DNA from: JAUVKT01 sp964634565
GTDB taxonomy: Bacteria > Bacteroidota > Bacteroidia > Bacteroidales > VadinHA17
Length of the DNA: 23,604 nucleotides
Assembly: GCA_964634565.1 (NCBI GenBank)
Contig: CAZWLP010000038.1
Span: 1-23,604, forward strand
Direction of reading: 5' to 3'
The notes under the pieces were generated by a model, which saw only the letters and a list, made by a program, of their open reading frames with translations, was not told where the DNA came from and ran no database searches. Below, one piece after another: positions 23,575-23,604 of the stretch. How positions within the stretch are numbered: position 1 is the stretch's first letter; each line of letters begins with the position of its first letter. A program made the translations under genes and the position numbers.

Positions 23575-23604
23575 TAAAAGTTGGAAAGCTTGAAAAAAGT
23601 AATG

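Overview
The window looks like part of a draft or metagenome-assembled scaffold from an anaerobic, fermentative Bacteroidota (Bacteroidales/Marinilabiliales-like). The grounds are AT-rich DNA, weak Shine-Dalgarno signals, a promoter of the Bacteroidota type (TTTG, 19 nt, TAnnTTTG), a GWxTD lipoprotein, a SPOR/TPR protein and a floA/nfeD pair. The lineage is inferred from gene content. Two runs of exactly 100 N (6039-6138 and 15402-15501) divide the window into three contigs, so order and distance across them depend on the scaffolder.

Left contig (1-6038). On the minus strand, bcp (thiol peroxidase), recA and an N-terminal piece of an S9-family lipoprotein peptidase lie end to end. Divergently, a secreted TPR/SPOR protein, clpS, nfeD and floA form a tight plus-strand run that ends in a perfect 13-bp hairpin. 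Directly after the hairpin lie 36 nt that encode the last residues of a histidine kinase and its stop, although no kinase precedes them.

Middle contig (6139-15401). This is the accessory heart of the window. A PAS histidine kinase cut by the gap and a NarL-type response regulator come first. A 353-bp intergenic region with two Rex-like palindromes follows. Then comes an apparent operon: an odd receiver protein, HydC, HydB and HydA (a trimeric NAD(H)-linked, probably electron-bifurcating [FeFe]-hydrogenase), a sensory [FeFe]-hydrogenase-like protein fused to a histidine kinase, and a second odd receiver. The likely logic is that HydABC couples H2 to NADH and ferredoxin, the H-cluster kinase senses H2 or redox state, the two receivers take its phosphate, and Rex adds NADH/NAD+ control.

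Right contig (15502-23604). A receiver-histidine kinase hybrid is bracketed by inverted arrays of AGATTnnn octamers. Next come a YbdG-like mechanosensitive channel and a transaldolase-family protein. The transaldolase stop codon touches that of the convergent rlmB. On the minus strand an ABC-F ATPase, a GWxTD lipoprotein and rlmB run towards the middle of the contig. The extreme right end carries the ABC-F promoter, two short tandem repeats and a hairpin.

The strongest leads are the hydrogenase-plus-sensor module with its unusual receivers, the Rex-like sites in front of it, and a 55-bp direct repeat (47/55 identical) that brackets the whole 10.7-kb signalling and hydrogenase block.
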